Assembly: GCA_963726405.1 (NCBI GenBank)
Contig: CAVSCF010000003.1
Span: 124,001-188,000, forward strand
From: JAOUJD01 sp963726405
Lineage (GTDB): Bacteria; Pseudomonadota; Gammaproteobacteria; Burkholderiales; Burkholderiaceae_F
Direction: 5' to 3'
Length of the DNA stretch: 64,000 bases
Part shown: in pieces, positions 56,789 to 64,000 of the stretch
How positions within the stretch are numbered: the first letter of the stretch is position 1
Layout of the letters: every line of letters starts with the position of its first letter
Made by a program: the position numbers and the translations under genes
The notes under the pieces: generated by a model
The model's input: the letters and a program-made list of their open reading frames with translations, nothing else
What the model was told of the DNA's origin: nothing
Database searches by the model: none

Positions 56789-57844
56789 GTGATTTGCCTT
56801 CGTTCCCTTCGCAGTCGTCGGCCCCCGCAACGGCGTGAGCGTGGCGGCGCGTTCCTTTGGACGCTGGTCGCGCTGACCCTCGCGATCGCGGTGGCCGCGG
56901 GACTGGGTGCGCGCTGGTACCTGTACGAGCGACCGCTGCCGATGACGTCAGACCGCGTCGAGTTCCGCGTTCCCGCAGGCGCGGGCGTTCGTTCGATCGC
57001 GCAGATCGCCCGGACCGCGGGCGTGGGCGTGCAGCCGGACGCGATGGTCGCCGCGGCGCGGTTCACCGGCACCGCAGCGAATCTGCGTGCCGGCCGGTAT
57101 GCGGTCGATCGCGGCATCACGCTCGCCGGACTCCTCGCCAAGCTGACGGCGGGCGACGTGCTGCGCGAGAAGCTCACCGTCGTCGAAGGCATCACGTTCC
57201 GCGAACTGCGCGCGCTGCTGGCGTCGTCGGCGGAACTCAAGCCCGAGGCCGCGAACCTGTCGGTGGCAGAACTCCTGAAGGCGGTCGGCGCGAGCGAGAC
57301 GCATCCCGAAGGGCTCTTCGCGCCGGACACCTATGTCTACGACCCGGGCACGAGCGACCTCGACGTGCTGCGCCAGGCGTATCGACGCCAGATGAAGCTG
57401 CTGCAGGACGCGTGGGACGCACGGTCGCCCGAGCTGCCGTACAAGACGCCGTACGAAGCGCTGATCATGGCGTCGATCGTGGAGAAGGAAACCGGCCAGG
57501 CTTCGGAGCGCGACCAGATCGCCGGCGTGTTCGTGAACCGCCTGAAACTCGGCATGCTGCTGCAGACGGACCCCACGGTCATCTACGGGCTCGGCGAGAA
57601 GTTCGACGGCAACCTGCGCAAGCGCGACCTCGTCGCCGACACGCCGTACAACTCGTACACGCGCGCGGGCCTTCCGCCCACGCCCATCGCGCTCCCGGGT
57701 CGTGCTTCCATCGAGGCGGCCTTGAAGCCGGCGAAGACGAACGCGTTGTACTTCGTCTCGCGGGGCGACGGCACTTCGCAGTTCTCCAGTTCCCTCAGCG
57801 AGCACAATCGCGCGGTGGACAAGTATCAGCGGGGCGTTCGATGA
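56789..57844 (+). CDS. mltG: Endolytic murein transglycosylase MltG
   Basis: 351-aa inner-membrane lytic transglycosylase that cuts nascent peptidoglycan strands and thereby helps set their length. The transmembrane segment is at about 21-42 (AFLWTLVALTLAIAVAAGLG), the LysM-like region follows, and the catalytic Glu232 lies in ASIVEKETG. GTG start at 56789 follows TAGGAACC. The stop overlaps the tmk ATG (ATGA). First gene of mltG-tmk-holB-pilZ-tatD. Confidence 0.94.
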   Translation: MICLRSLRSRRPPQRRERGGAFLWTLVALTLAIAVAAGLGARWYLYERPLPMTSDRVEFRVPAGAGVRSIAQIARTAGVGVQPDAMVAAARFTGTAANLRAGRYAVDRGITLAGLLAKLTAGDVLREKLTVVEGITFRELRALLASSAELKPEAANLSVAELLKAVGASETHPEGLFAPDTYVYDPGTSDLDVLRQAYRRQMKLLQDAWDARSPELPYKTPYEALIMASIVEKETGQASERDQIAGVFVNRLKLGMLLQTDPTVIYGLGEKFDGNLRKRDLVADTPYNSYTRAGLPPTPIALPGRASIEAALKPAKTNALYFVSRGDGTSQFSSSLSEHNRAVDKYQRGVR

Positions 57845-58458
57845 CCGTCCGCGGTCGCTTCATCACGTTCGAAGGCATCGACGGCGCGGGCAAGAGCACG
57901 CAGATCGAAGTCGTCGCCCATGCGCTGCGGGAACGCGACCTGCCGCTCACGATCACCCGCGAGCCCGGCGGAACTCCACTGGGCGAGGCGCTGCGCGAAG
58001 TGATCCTGCATCAGCCGATGACGCTCCCGGCCGAGACGCTGCTGATGTTCGCGGCGCGCGCGGAACATCTCGAGCGCGTGATCCGGCCGGCGCTCGGCGC
58101 CGGCACCTGGGTGCTGTGCGATCGCTTCACCGATGCGACCTACGCCTACCAGGCGGGCGGGCGCGGCATGTCGGCGGAACGCATCGGCGAACTCGAGCAG
58201 TGGGTCCATCCCGACCTGCAGCCCGACCTGACGCTGCTGTTCGACGTGCCGCCGGAGGTGGCTGCTGATCGCCTCGCGCGCGCCCGCAGCGCCGACCGCT
58301 TCGAATCCGAGCAGCTCGACTTCTTCGGCCGCGTGCGCCGCGCCTACCTCGACCGCGCGCGCGACGAGCCGCAGCGCTTCGTCGTGATCGACGGCACGCA
58401 GCCCGCGGACGTGATCGGTGCGCGCCTCGCCACCCTGATGCAGCGATGGAACGGCTAG
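57841..58458 (+). CDS. tmk: Thymidylate kinase
   Basis: 205-aa P-loop kinase that phosphorylates dTMP to dTDP. The P-loop is GIDGAGKST (12-20), the DRF motif lies in LCDRFTDATYAYQ and the LID is rich in Arg (RARSADRFE). Start ATG 57841 overlaps the mltG stop; the 3' end overlaps holB by 13 nt. Length and motifs match the bacterial family. Confidence 0.96.
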   Translation: MTVRGRFITFEGIDGAGKSTQIEVVAHALRERDLPLTITREPGGTPLGEALREVILHQPMTLPAETLLMFAARAEHLERVIRPALGAGTWVLCDRFTDATYAYQAGGRGMSAERIGELEQWVHPDLQPDLTLLFDVPPEVAADRLARARSADRFESEQLDFFGRVRRAYLDRARDEPQRFVVIDGTQPADVIGARLATLMQRWNG

Positions 58459-59532
58459 CGCCGCTGCCCTGGCAGGGGCCGCTGTGGGAGCAGCTCGTCG
58501 GCTGGCGCGAGCGCCTGCCGCACGCGGTGCTGCTGCACGGCGCCCGCGGCATCGGCAAGCGGCATCTGGCGACGGCGTTCGCGCAACTGCTGCTCTGTGA
58601 ATCGCCGCGCGCGGCACAGGCCTGCGGCGTTGTGCCCGGGTTGCCAGTTGCTCGCGGCCGACAACCATCCTGACTTCCGCTGGCTCATGCCGGCCGCGGA
58701 CATGCCGGCCCGCGAGGACGACGATGGCGAGTCGGAGGAGGGCGAGGAAGCCGCCGAAGCGACGGCGACCGGCCGATCGAAGAAGCCGCCGAGCCGCGAG
58801 ATCGTGATCGAGCAGGTCCGCAGGCTCGCCGATTTCTTCGGCGTGTCCTCGCACCGCGGTGGCCGGCGCGTGGTGCTGCTCGCACCGGCCGAGTCGCTGA
58901 ACGCGGTGGCCGCGAACGCCCTGCTGAAGATCCTCGAGGAGCCCCCGCCGGACGCCGTGTTCCTCGGCGTGTCGCACGAGATCGACGCCGTGCTGCCGAC
59001 GATCCGCTCCCGCTGCGTGCTGATCCGGGTTGCCGGCCCCCCCTGGGCCGAGGCCCTGCGCTGGCTGCGCGACCAGGGCGTGGAGGACGCGGAGGCGCGG
59101 CTGGCCGAAGCCGGCGGTGCGCCGATGGGCATCCTCGCCGAGGACGGCCTGGACGAGCGTCGGCGCCTGGACCCGGCCCTGCACGCCGCGCTGCTGTCCC
59201 TGCTGGCGCGCGGAACGTCCGCCACGGCCGCCGACGTCGTCGCCGTCGTTCCCAGGGAGGTCGCCGTCGGGCCGGCGATCCGTCTGTTTCAGCGCTGGGG
59301 ATGGGACTTATTGGCGGAAAGGGTGGCCCAGCGCGTTCGATATCATCCGGGACAGAAGCGGGCCCTTGCGACGCTGGCGCGGGCGGTCGAACCCACGCGC
59401 CTGGCCGGCTGGCTGACGGCGCTGGCCGAAGCCCAGGCGGTCAGCGAGCATCCCTTGAACGCGCGCCTGGTGGTGGAGCAAGCACTGCTCGGCTATCTCG
59501 ACGCCATGCAGCCCGCGCGTGCGGACCGCTGA
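58446..59532 (+). CDS. holB: DNA polymerase III subunit delta', frame broken by one extra base
   Basis: Clamp-loader subunit of about 361 aa. The first part (HAVLLHGARGIGKRH near residues 26-40) reads in one frame to ACG, then continues in the next as CPGCQLLAADNHPDFRW. The extra base falls at about 58629-58634, inside the Cys-rich zinc motif (expected ACGVCPGCQ). The rest is intact (EPPPDAVFLGVSHE, TIRSRC). Because this gene is normally essential, a sequencing or assembly error is the best explanation. Confidence 0.88.
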
Positions 59533-59563
59533 ACGTAGTGCAGGACCACCGGACGACGGAACG

Positions 59564-59950
59564 ATGAACGACGGAATGAGGGCAGGGAACGTACAGGCAG
59601 CCGCCGTGGCGGGTGCGCGTCCATCCGTGCTGTCGCTGTCGATCAAGGAGAAGGCGGCGCTCTACGCCGCCTACATGCCGTACCTGAAGAACGGCGGGAT
59701 TTTCGTGCCCACCACGCGCCAGTACCAGCTCGGCGACGACGTCTACCTGATCCTGACGCTGCTCGACGACCCGACCAAGATTCCGGTGGCCGGCAAGGTG
59801 GTCTGGATGAGCCCGGCCGCCGGCGGCAGCAAGACGCCCGGCATCGGCGTTCACTTCCCGAACGACGAGAGCGGGCAGGTGGCGCGCAAGCGCATCGAGG
59901 ACGCTCTCGGCGCCGCCTTGAAGTCCGCGCGCCCGACCCACACGCTGTAG
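59564..59950 (+). CDS. pilZ: PilZ domain protein (type IV pilus assembly PilZ-like)
   Basis: About 128-aa PilZ-fold protein. The core is NGGIFVPTTRQYQLGDDVYLILTLLDD and GIGVHFPND. Short PilZ proteins next to holB often serve type IV pilus biogenesis or cyclic-di-GMP sensing; I do not see the RxxxR N-terminal binding motif, so nucleotide binding is unclear. ATG 59564 was chosen; a GTG at 59519 overlapping holB is an alternative. tatD follows. Confidence 0.82.
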   Translation: MNDGMRAGNVQAAAVAGARPSVLSLSIKEKAALYAAYMPYLKNGGIFVPTTRQYQLGDDVYLILTLLDDPTKIPVAGKVVWMSPAAGGSKTPGIGVHFPNDESGQVARKRIEDALGAALKSARPTHTL

Positions 59951-60011
59951 GCTGTCCGCGCACCGCGCGGCGGCCCGCGCGCTTTCACCCGTTTCCCGCC
60001 GTTTCCTGCCG

Positions 60012-60776
60012 ATGTACGTCGACTCGCATTGCCATCTGTCGTTTCCGGAACTCGCCGAAGACCTTCCGGGGATCCTGTCGCGCATGCGCGAGGCGGGGGT
60101 GGTGGCGGCGCTGAACGTCTGCACCACGCTGCCCGAGTTTCCGGCCGTGCTGGCGGTGGCCGAGCGCGAGGCGAACATCTATGCGTCCGTCGGCGTCCAC
60201 CCCGACACCACCGGGACGGAGGAGCCGACGGTCGAGCAGCTCGTCGAACTCGCCCGGCACCCCAAGGTCGTGGCGATCGGCGAGACCGGCCTCGATTACT
60301 TCCGCCTGACGGAGCCGCTCGAGTGGCAGCGGGAGCGGTTCCGCGTGCACATCCGCGCGGCCCGCGCGGCCGGCAAGCCGCTGATCATCCACACCCGCGC
60401 AGCCGCCGAGGACACGATCCGGCTGATGCAGGAGGAGGGGGCCGGGCAGGCGGGCGGCGTCATGCACTGCTTCACCGAGTCCCTCGCGGTGGCGGAGGCC
60501 GCGCTGGCGATGGGCTTCTACATTTCCTTCTCGGGGATCGTGACGTTCAAGAACGCGCGGGAGCTGCAGGCGGTGGCGCGCGCGGTTCCGCTCGATCGAA
60601 TGCTGATCGAAACCGACGCGCCCTACCTCGCGCCAGTGCCGATGCGGGGGCGACGGAACGAGCCGTCCTACGTGCCGCACGTGGCCGCGAAGGTCGCGGA
60701 GCTCCACGGACTGCCGACCGAGGCCGTGGCGAGCCGGACCGCGGAGAACTTCCGACGGTTATTCAATGTCTTGTAG
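60012..60776 (+). CDS. tatD: TatD family metal-dependent deoxyribonuclease
   Basis: 254-aa TIM-barrel hydrolase. Metal ligands are visible: DSHCHL (4-9), GETGLDYF, IIHTRAA, MHCFTE and ETDAPYLAP. It probably processes DNA or D-tyrosyl adducts, as in the family. Start ATG 60012. The next genes are convergent, and the 157-bp gap contains no clear terminator. Confidence 0.92.
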   Translation: MYVDSHCHLSFPELAEDLPGILSRMREAGVVAALNVCTTLPEFPAVLAVAEREANIYASVGVHPDTTGTEEPTVEQLVELARHPKVVAIGETGLDYFRLTEPLEWQRERFRVHIRAARAAGKPLIIHTRAAAEDTIRLMQEEGAGQAGGVMHCFTESLAVAEAALAMGFYISFSGIVTFKNARELQAVARAVPLDRMLIETDAPYLAPVPMRGRRNEPSYVPHVAAKVAELHGLPTEAVASRTAENFRRLFNVL

Positions 60777-60933
60777 TCGTTTCTTGAGAAGTCACGGTAG
60801 AACAGTCCAGAAACTGCATCAACTCACATGGCGCGCGATGACGCGCGATTTCACGCTCGCCGCGTTCCAATAATTCCCCGTTGTTTCAGCGCCTTGCGGG
60901 CGAAACCTCAGGTTTCAGTCTGAAGAAGTCACT

Positions 60934-61623
60934 TCAGATCGGAAGCTCGTCAAACGAGGCGATCGATGGCTCGAATCGCCCGGCCGCGGGCGGCTCCCGG
61001 CGCACCTGAACGCACTGAAAGCCCGCCGTCGTCGCGGCGACGAGTTCGGCCGCGACGTCCGAGAGGAACAGCAGGTCCGAGGGCGGGCGGCCGATCGCTT
61101 CCGCGATTCGCCGGTACGACGCCGCGTCCTGCTTCGCGCCGGTGGTGGTGTCGAAGTACCCGGCCAGGGCCGGGGTGAGGTCACCGGCCGCGGTGTGGGC
61201 GAAGTAGAGCTTCTGCGCGGCCACCGACCCGGACGAGTAGACGTAGACCGGAAGGCCACGGCGGGACCAGCGCCGCAAGGCGGCCACCGCGTCGTCGTAC
61301 AGGTGCGCCACGAGTTCGCCGGACGCGTAGCCCCCTTCCCAGATCATTCCCTGCAGCGCCTTGAGCGGCGTGACCTTGCGGTCCTCGTCGCTCCAGCGCA
61401 GCAGTTGCTCGATCTGGCTCTGGACTTCGGTCAGCCCCGTCTGGGCGGTCACGGTGGCGAGCTGCTGGACGACGTCGGCGCGCGTGCGGTTCGCGAGAAC
61501 GAACGAGCGCAGCCGGCCGCGCGCGAATGGAAAGAGCACGTCCTTGACGAAGCGGATCGACCCGACGGTTCCTTCGATGTCGATGACGATCGCCGCCGGA
61601 GCGGGCAGGCCCGGTGCGCTCAA
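60934..61623 (-). CDS. mtnC: Enolase-phosphatase MtnC
   Basis: 229-aa HAD-superfamily enzyme that enolises and dephosphorylates 2,3-diketo-5-methylthiopentyl-1-phosphate to acireductone in methionine salvage. The first motif is DIEGT with Asp15 and Glu17; SSGSVAAQKLYF and FLSDVAAEL follow. The only sensible start is TTG 61623, which overlaps the mtnD TGA (TTGA). A longer upstream frame runs antisense-like through mtnD and was rejected. Third gene of mtnB-mtnD-mtnC. Confidence 0.9.
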   Translation of the reverse strand: MSAPGLPAPAAIVIDIEGTVGSIRFVKDVLFPFARGRLRSFVLANRTRADVVQQLATVTAQTGLTEVQSQIEQLLRWSDEDRKVTPLKALQGMIWEGGYASGELVAHLYDDAVAALRRWSRRGLPVYVYSSGSVAAQKLYFAHTAAGDLTPALAGYFDTTTGAKQDAASYRRIAEAIGRPPSDLLFLSDVAAELVAATTAGFQCVQVRREPPAAGRFEPSIASFDELPI

Positions 61624-62162
61624 CGGGCGTAGCGCGGAAAGCGCGTGGCGATGTCGGAGCCGGTGAAGCTGGCCACCCAGCCGGCCGGGTTGGTGAACAG
61701 CCGGATCGCGGTGAAGGAGGGCTGCGGGCCCATGTCGAACCAGTGCGGCGTGCCGTTCGGCACGCCGATCAGGTCGCCCTGTTCGCACAGCAACTCGTAG
61801 ACGCGGTCGCCGATGTGCAGCGTGAACAGCCCGCTGCCGGCGACGAAGAAGCGCACCTCGTCCTCGCTGTGCGTGTGCTCGTTCAGGAACTTCTGGCGCA
61901 GCGTGTCCCTGTCCGGGTGGTCGGGCGTCAGGCTGATGACGTCGCACGTGGTGTAGCCGCCGGCGATCTTCAGGATGTCGATCTCGGTCCGGTACGCGCC
62001 GAGCACTTCGTCCGGCGTCGGTGCAGCGGAGAGCGTGCGGGTCCTCCATCGCTCGAAGCGCACGCCCTGCCTTCCAAGCTCGGCGGCGATGCGATCGTGC
62101 TCGCCCGTCTCCAGCAGCGGCGCGCTGCCATCGGCCTCGGCGTAGATGCGCAGTCGGCTCAT
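61620..62162 (-). CDS. mtnD: Acireductone dioxygenase MtnD
   Basis: 180-aa cupin metalloenzyme of methionine salvage. Fe(II) or Ni(II) ligands His96, His98, Glu102 and His140 match the numbering known for the Klebsiella enzyme. With Fe it forms the methionine precursor; with Ni it yields CO, formate and a carboxylic acid. ATG 62162 overlaps the mtnB stop (ATGA), and the TGA overlaps the mtnC TTG. Confidence 0.94.
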   Translation of the reverse strand: MSRLRIYAEADGSAPLLETGEHDRIAAELGRQGVRFERWRTRTLSAAPTPDEVLGAYRTEIDILKIAGGYTTCDVISLTPDHPDRDTLRQKFLNEHTHSEDEVRFFVAGSGLFTLHIGDRVYELLCEQGDLIGVPNGTPHWFDMGPQPSFTAIRLFTNPAGWVASFTGSDIATRFPRYAR

Positions 62163-62794
62163 CGGTTGAATCTCCTCAGTTCCATTTCACAGCCCAGCAG
62201 GAAGTCGAACGCCTCGAGGTGACGCAGCGCGTCCGCGAGGTCGGTGCCCCAGGCGTAGATGCCGTGGCCCTCGATCAGGTAGCCGAAGAGCCGCTCGTCG
62301 CCCCGCAGGCGGGCGTCGACGATCTGCACCAGTGCCTCCATGTCCTGCGTGTTGGCGAACACCGGCAGCTCGACGCTCGCCTCGTGCGTGCCGACGCCCG
62401 AGAACGCCTTCAGCAGTTCGTAGCCTTCGAAGCGGATCGAGCCCTCGTGCGCGAGCACGCGACCGGCGACGGTCTGGTTCGGCGAGTGCGTGTGCAGCAC
62501 CGCGCGGATCGACGGCGCGTGCCGATACAGCTGCAGATGCAGCGGCGTTTCGGCCGAGGGTTTGCCCTGACCGTCGACGACCTGGCCGTCGAGGTCCACC
62601 AGCAGGAAGTCGTGCTCGGTCAGCTTGCCCTTGTCGCGCCCCGAGACGGTGATGGTCGCGTGACGTTCGTCGATGCGCGCGGAGAAGTTGCCCGCGGTCG
62701 CCGGCGCCCAGCCTCGGGCCGCGAGTGCACACGCGGCGAGGGCGACCTCGCTCGCGGTCGCCCGCCAGTCGGTGGTGGTGATGTCGGCGCGCAT
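62159..62794 (-). CDS. mtnB: Methylthioribulose-1-phosphate dehydratase MtnB
   Basis: 211-aa class II aldolase-like zinc enzyme. Zinc ligands His101 and His103 lie in LHTHSPNQ, a third His in EGHGIYAWG, and Glu82 is nearby. It dehydrates 5-methylthioribulose-1-phosphate. First gene of the mtnBDC set, all with overlapping stops and starts. The isomerase gene mtnA is not in this window. Confidence 0.94.
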   Translation of the reverse strand: MRADITTTDWRATASEVALAACALAARGWAPATAGNFSARIDERHATITVSGRDKGKLTEHDFLLVDLDGQVVDGQGKPSAETPLHLQLYRHAPSIRAVLHTHSPNQTVAGRVLAHEGSIRFEGYELLKAFSGVGTHEASVELPVFANTQDMEALVQIVDARLRGDERLFGYLIEGHGIYAWGTDLADALRHLEAFDFLLGCEMELRRFNR

Positions 62795-62882
62795 GGTGTG
62801 GAAAACCGGAAGGGGCGCATTGTAGGTTCTGGTCGCCGCGCCCGAACGCCACCGGGCGGGCCTCGGCTCGCTCGTGGCGGCC

Positions 62883-63488
62883 TTAGAAGAAGCCCGCCTG
62901 CTTCATCGCGCCGGCCGCGGTCTGCGCGAGTTCGGCGATCTGCGATGTCGTGTCCTGCGCGGCCGAGCTGCTGGCGCGGGCCGACCACATGATCGCCCCG
63001 TTGGCCGGATCGATCAGCGCGGTTTCGCTCGCATAGGCGTTGTTGATGCGCGTGCCGCCGACCGGGAAGGAGATCCCTCCGAACCCGCCGACGCTTCCGC
63101 CCCCTCCGCCGATCCCGATCCCGATGGTCGGCCCGGACGGAGCCGCGACGATGGCGCCCGTGGTCACGGTGGTACGGACGATGGCACGCGCCCCGAGCTG
63201 GCGCGCGGCCGCGAGATACGGATCGGTGCCGGCGGCCGGCGGCGCGTTCGAGCCCGCCAGTTGCGTGCTGCGCGTCGGGGTGCCGCCCATCGCCGCGATC
63301 TGGCTCGCCACCTGGTCCTCGCAGATCCGCTGCAGCGTCGGCTCCTGCGCCTCGCAGGCGACCAGCACCGGCGCGCCGCGCAGGCTTCGGCCGCTGTAGT
63401 CGGGGTTGGTCCACTGCGCGTCGAGTTGCGTCGACGCGCATCCGGCCAGGCAGAGCGCGCCGAGTACGGCGGTCAGACGTTCACGCAT
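62883..63488 (-). CDS. Lipoprotein, DUF4136-like
   Basis: 201-aa secreted lipoprotein. The lipobox LAGC gives lipidated Cys17 (VLGALCLAGCAS). The rest resembles DUF4136 proteins (QLDAQWTNPDYSGRSLRGAPVLVAC). A Gly-rich stretch sits near residues 115-135. ATG 63488 has AGGAG at good spacing, preferred to an upstream extension. Function unknown. Confidence 0.75.
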   Translation of the reverse strand: MRERLTAVLGALCLAGCASTQLDAQWTNPDYSGRSLRGAPVLVACEAQEPTLQRICEDQVASQIAAMGGTPTRSTQLAGSNAPPAAGTDPYLAAARQLGARAIVRTTVTTGAIVAAPSGPTIGIGIGGGGGSVGGFGGISFPVGGTRINNAYASETALIDPANGAIMWSARASSSAAQDTTSQIAELAQTAAGAMKQAGFF

Positions 63489-63560
63489 GGTGGCTCCTGA
63501 AACAAGGCGAGGAATCGGCACGCGGCGTGCCGGGCTGCGATTTCACCCGATTTGCGGGCG

Positions 63561-63588
63561 AAAAAAAAGCGCGGCTTGCGCCGCGCTT
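63561..63588 (-). terminator. Intrinsic terminator downstream of the last (repeat-domain) gene
   Basis: A 9-bp stem (AAGCGCGGC with GCCGCGCTT, TTGC loop) is followed on the minus strand by a run of T residues, 27 bp after the tag at 63615. Confidence 0.85.
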
Positions 63589-63614
63589 GAATTCGCTTGC
63601 GAGGATCCGAACGA

Positions 63615-64000
63615 CTACCGGAGCGTCACAACGATTTGGTTGCGGACGGTGCCCGCAGAAGTCACGGCACTGATCGGGCTCACGCACGCGCTGGTCTGTG
63701 TGAAGGCGCCAGGCGCCGGTCGCGTCGACGGGAAGGGTTGCGAGAACGGTACCGGTCGCGTTGCCAGACCTGTACAGCGTGATCGAGGTCGAGGCGGAAG
63801 CCGTGCCGCGAACGTCCCACTTCTCCGTTAGTGCACTTCGCGGTCCCTACAGTGACCGTCTCCGCCGGGATGATGTTGACGGTCACCGTGGCCGGCGCTG
63901 AGCGATTGCCGTTCGTGTTCGCCACCGTGTACTTGAACGTCTGTGGGCCAAGCGGCGAGCCCCCCGGAACCGAGTAGGTGACCACGCCGGCGGCGTTTGC
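63615..64000 (-). CDS. 3' end of a secreted repeat-domain protein, two apparent frameshifts
   Basis: Open at the window edge, so only about 127 codons are seen. The first part (NAAGVVTYSVPGGSPLG, FKYTVANTNGNRSAPATVTV) looks like Ig-like/cadherin-type repeats of a surface protein. It then continues in a second frame (EWDVRGTAS, ITLYRSGNATGTVLATLPVD) and in a third (CVSPISAVTSAGTVRNQIVV, stop 63615). Each shift corresponds to one extra base, near 63826 and near 63675. Either an error-prone contig end or a decaying gene. The product is not identified. Confidence 0.55.

Noticed and set aside
60777..60933. CTGAAG/CTTCAG hairpin between tatD and mtnC as a terminator
   Set aside because: A 6-bp stem with no T-run on either strand and overlapping the mtnC stop; too weak to call.

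Overview
The window is a GC-rich chromosomal segment of a betaproteobacterium, probably of the Burkholderiales; the genus cannot be told from sequence alone. The lineage call rests on the block tig-clpP-clpX-lon-hupB-tRNA-Val-tRNA-Asp-ppiD, on the ygfZ/mltG-tmk-holB-pilZ-tatD cluster with a DUF4936 gene, on the hopanoid genes hpnCDE, and on the many TRAP and Liv-type transporters. No phage, insertion sequence, CRISPR array or defence locus was seen. Genes are tightly packed, and many start codons overlap the previous stop (ATGA, TGATG, GTGA, TTGA).

Layout. 1-3047 (minus): hpnC-hpnD-hpnE for squalene formation, with hpnE cut by the window edge. An unusual 116-bp tandem repeat lies at the hpnC/hpnD junction. 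3158-9665 (plus): tRNA-Leu, the proteostasis genes tig, clpP, clpX and lon, then hupB. 9727-11925 (plus): tRNA-Val, tRNA-Asp and ppiD. 11929-14393: selU and tesA (minus), divergent from the ABC ATPase ybbA. 14376-20012 (minus): a TRAP transporter (dctP, dctQ, dctM), a DadA-like dehydrogenase and the NAD(P)HX repair gene nnr, divergent from a large 5-oxoprolinase/hydantoinase (20214-23888). 24010-29672 (plus): an HDOD protein, purL and a small ORF. 29705-35894 (minus): maeB, then the run selO-msrB-yciB-bolA-ppiC. 36068-50912 (plus): an acyl-CoA ligase, a Liv-type ABC transporter (livKHMGF) and a beta-oxidation-like gene set (bifunctional enoyl-CoA hydratase/dehydrogenase, acyl-CoA dehydrogenase, Dabb protein, two SDRs, one MDR, one epoxide-hydrolase-like enzyme). 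This looks like an uptake and catabolic cassette for an unidentified carboxylic acid. 51000-54615 (plus): M16 peptidase, thioesterase, acetyltransferase. 54616-56759 (minus): NRDE protein, DUF4936 protein, ygfZ. 56789-60776 (plus): mltG, tmk, holB, pilZ, tatD. 60934-62794 (minus): mtnB-mtnD-mtnC of methionine salvage. 62883-64000 (minus): a lipoprotein and the 3' end of a repeat-domain secreted protein.

Two things stand out. First, the hpnC/hpnD junction has two 116-bp tandem copies plus a partial third. Each copy carries three hairpins and an ATGA-coupled 39-codon mini-ORF, and a perfect 19-bp inverted repeat encloses the hpnD start codon. Second, purL, ygfZ, holB and the last gene are broken by frameshifts. 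All five shifts are of the same kind (one extra base), and two hit genes expected to be important or essential. Systematic single-base insertion errors in the assembly are the likeliest cause, so these genes are annotated as intact in the organism.
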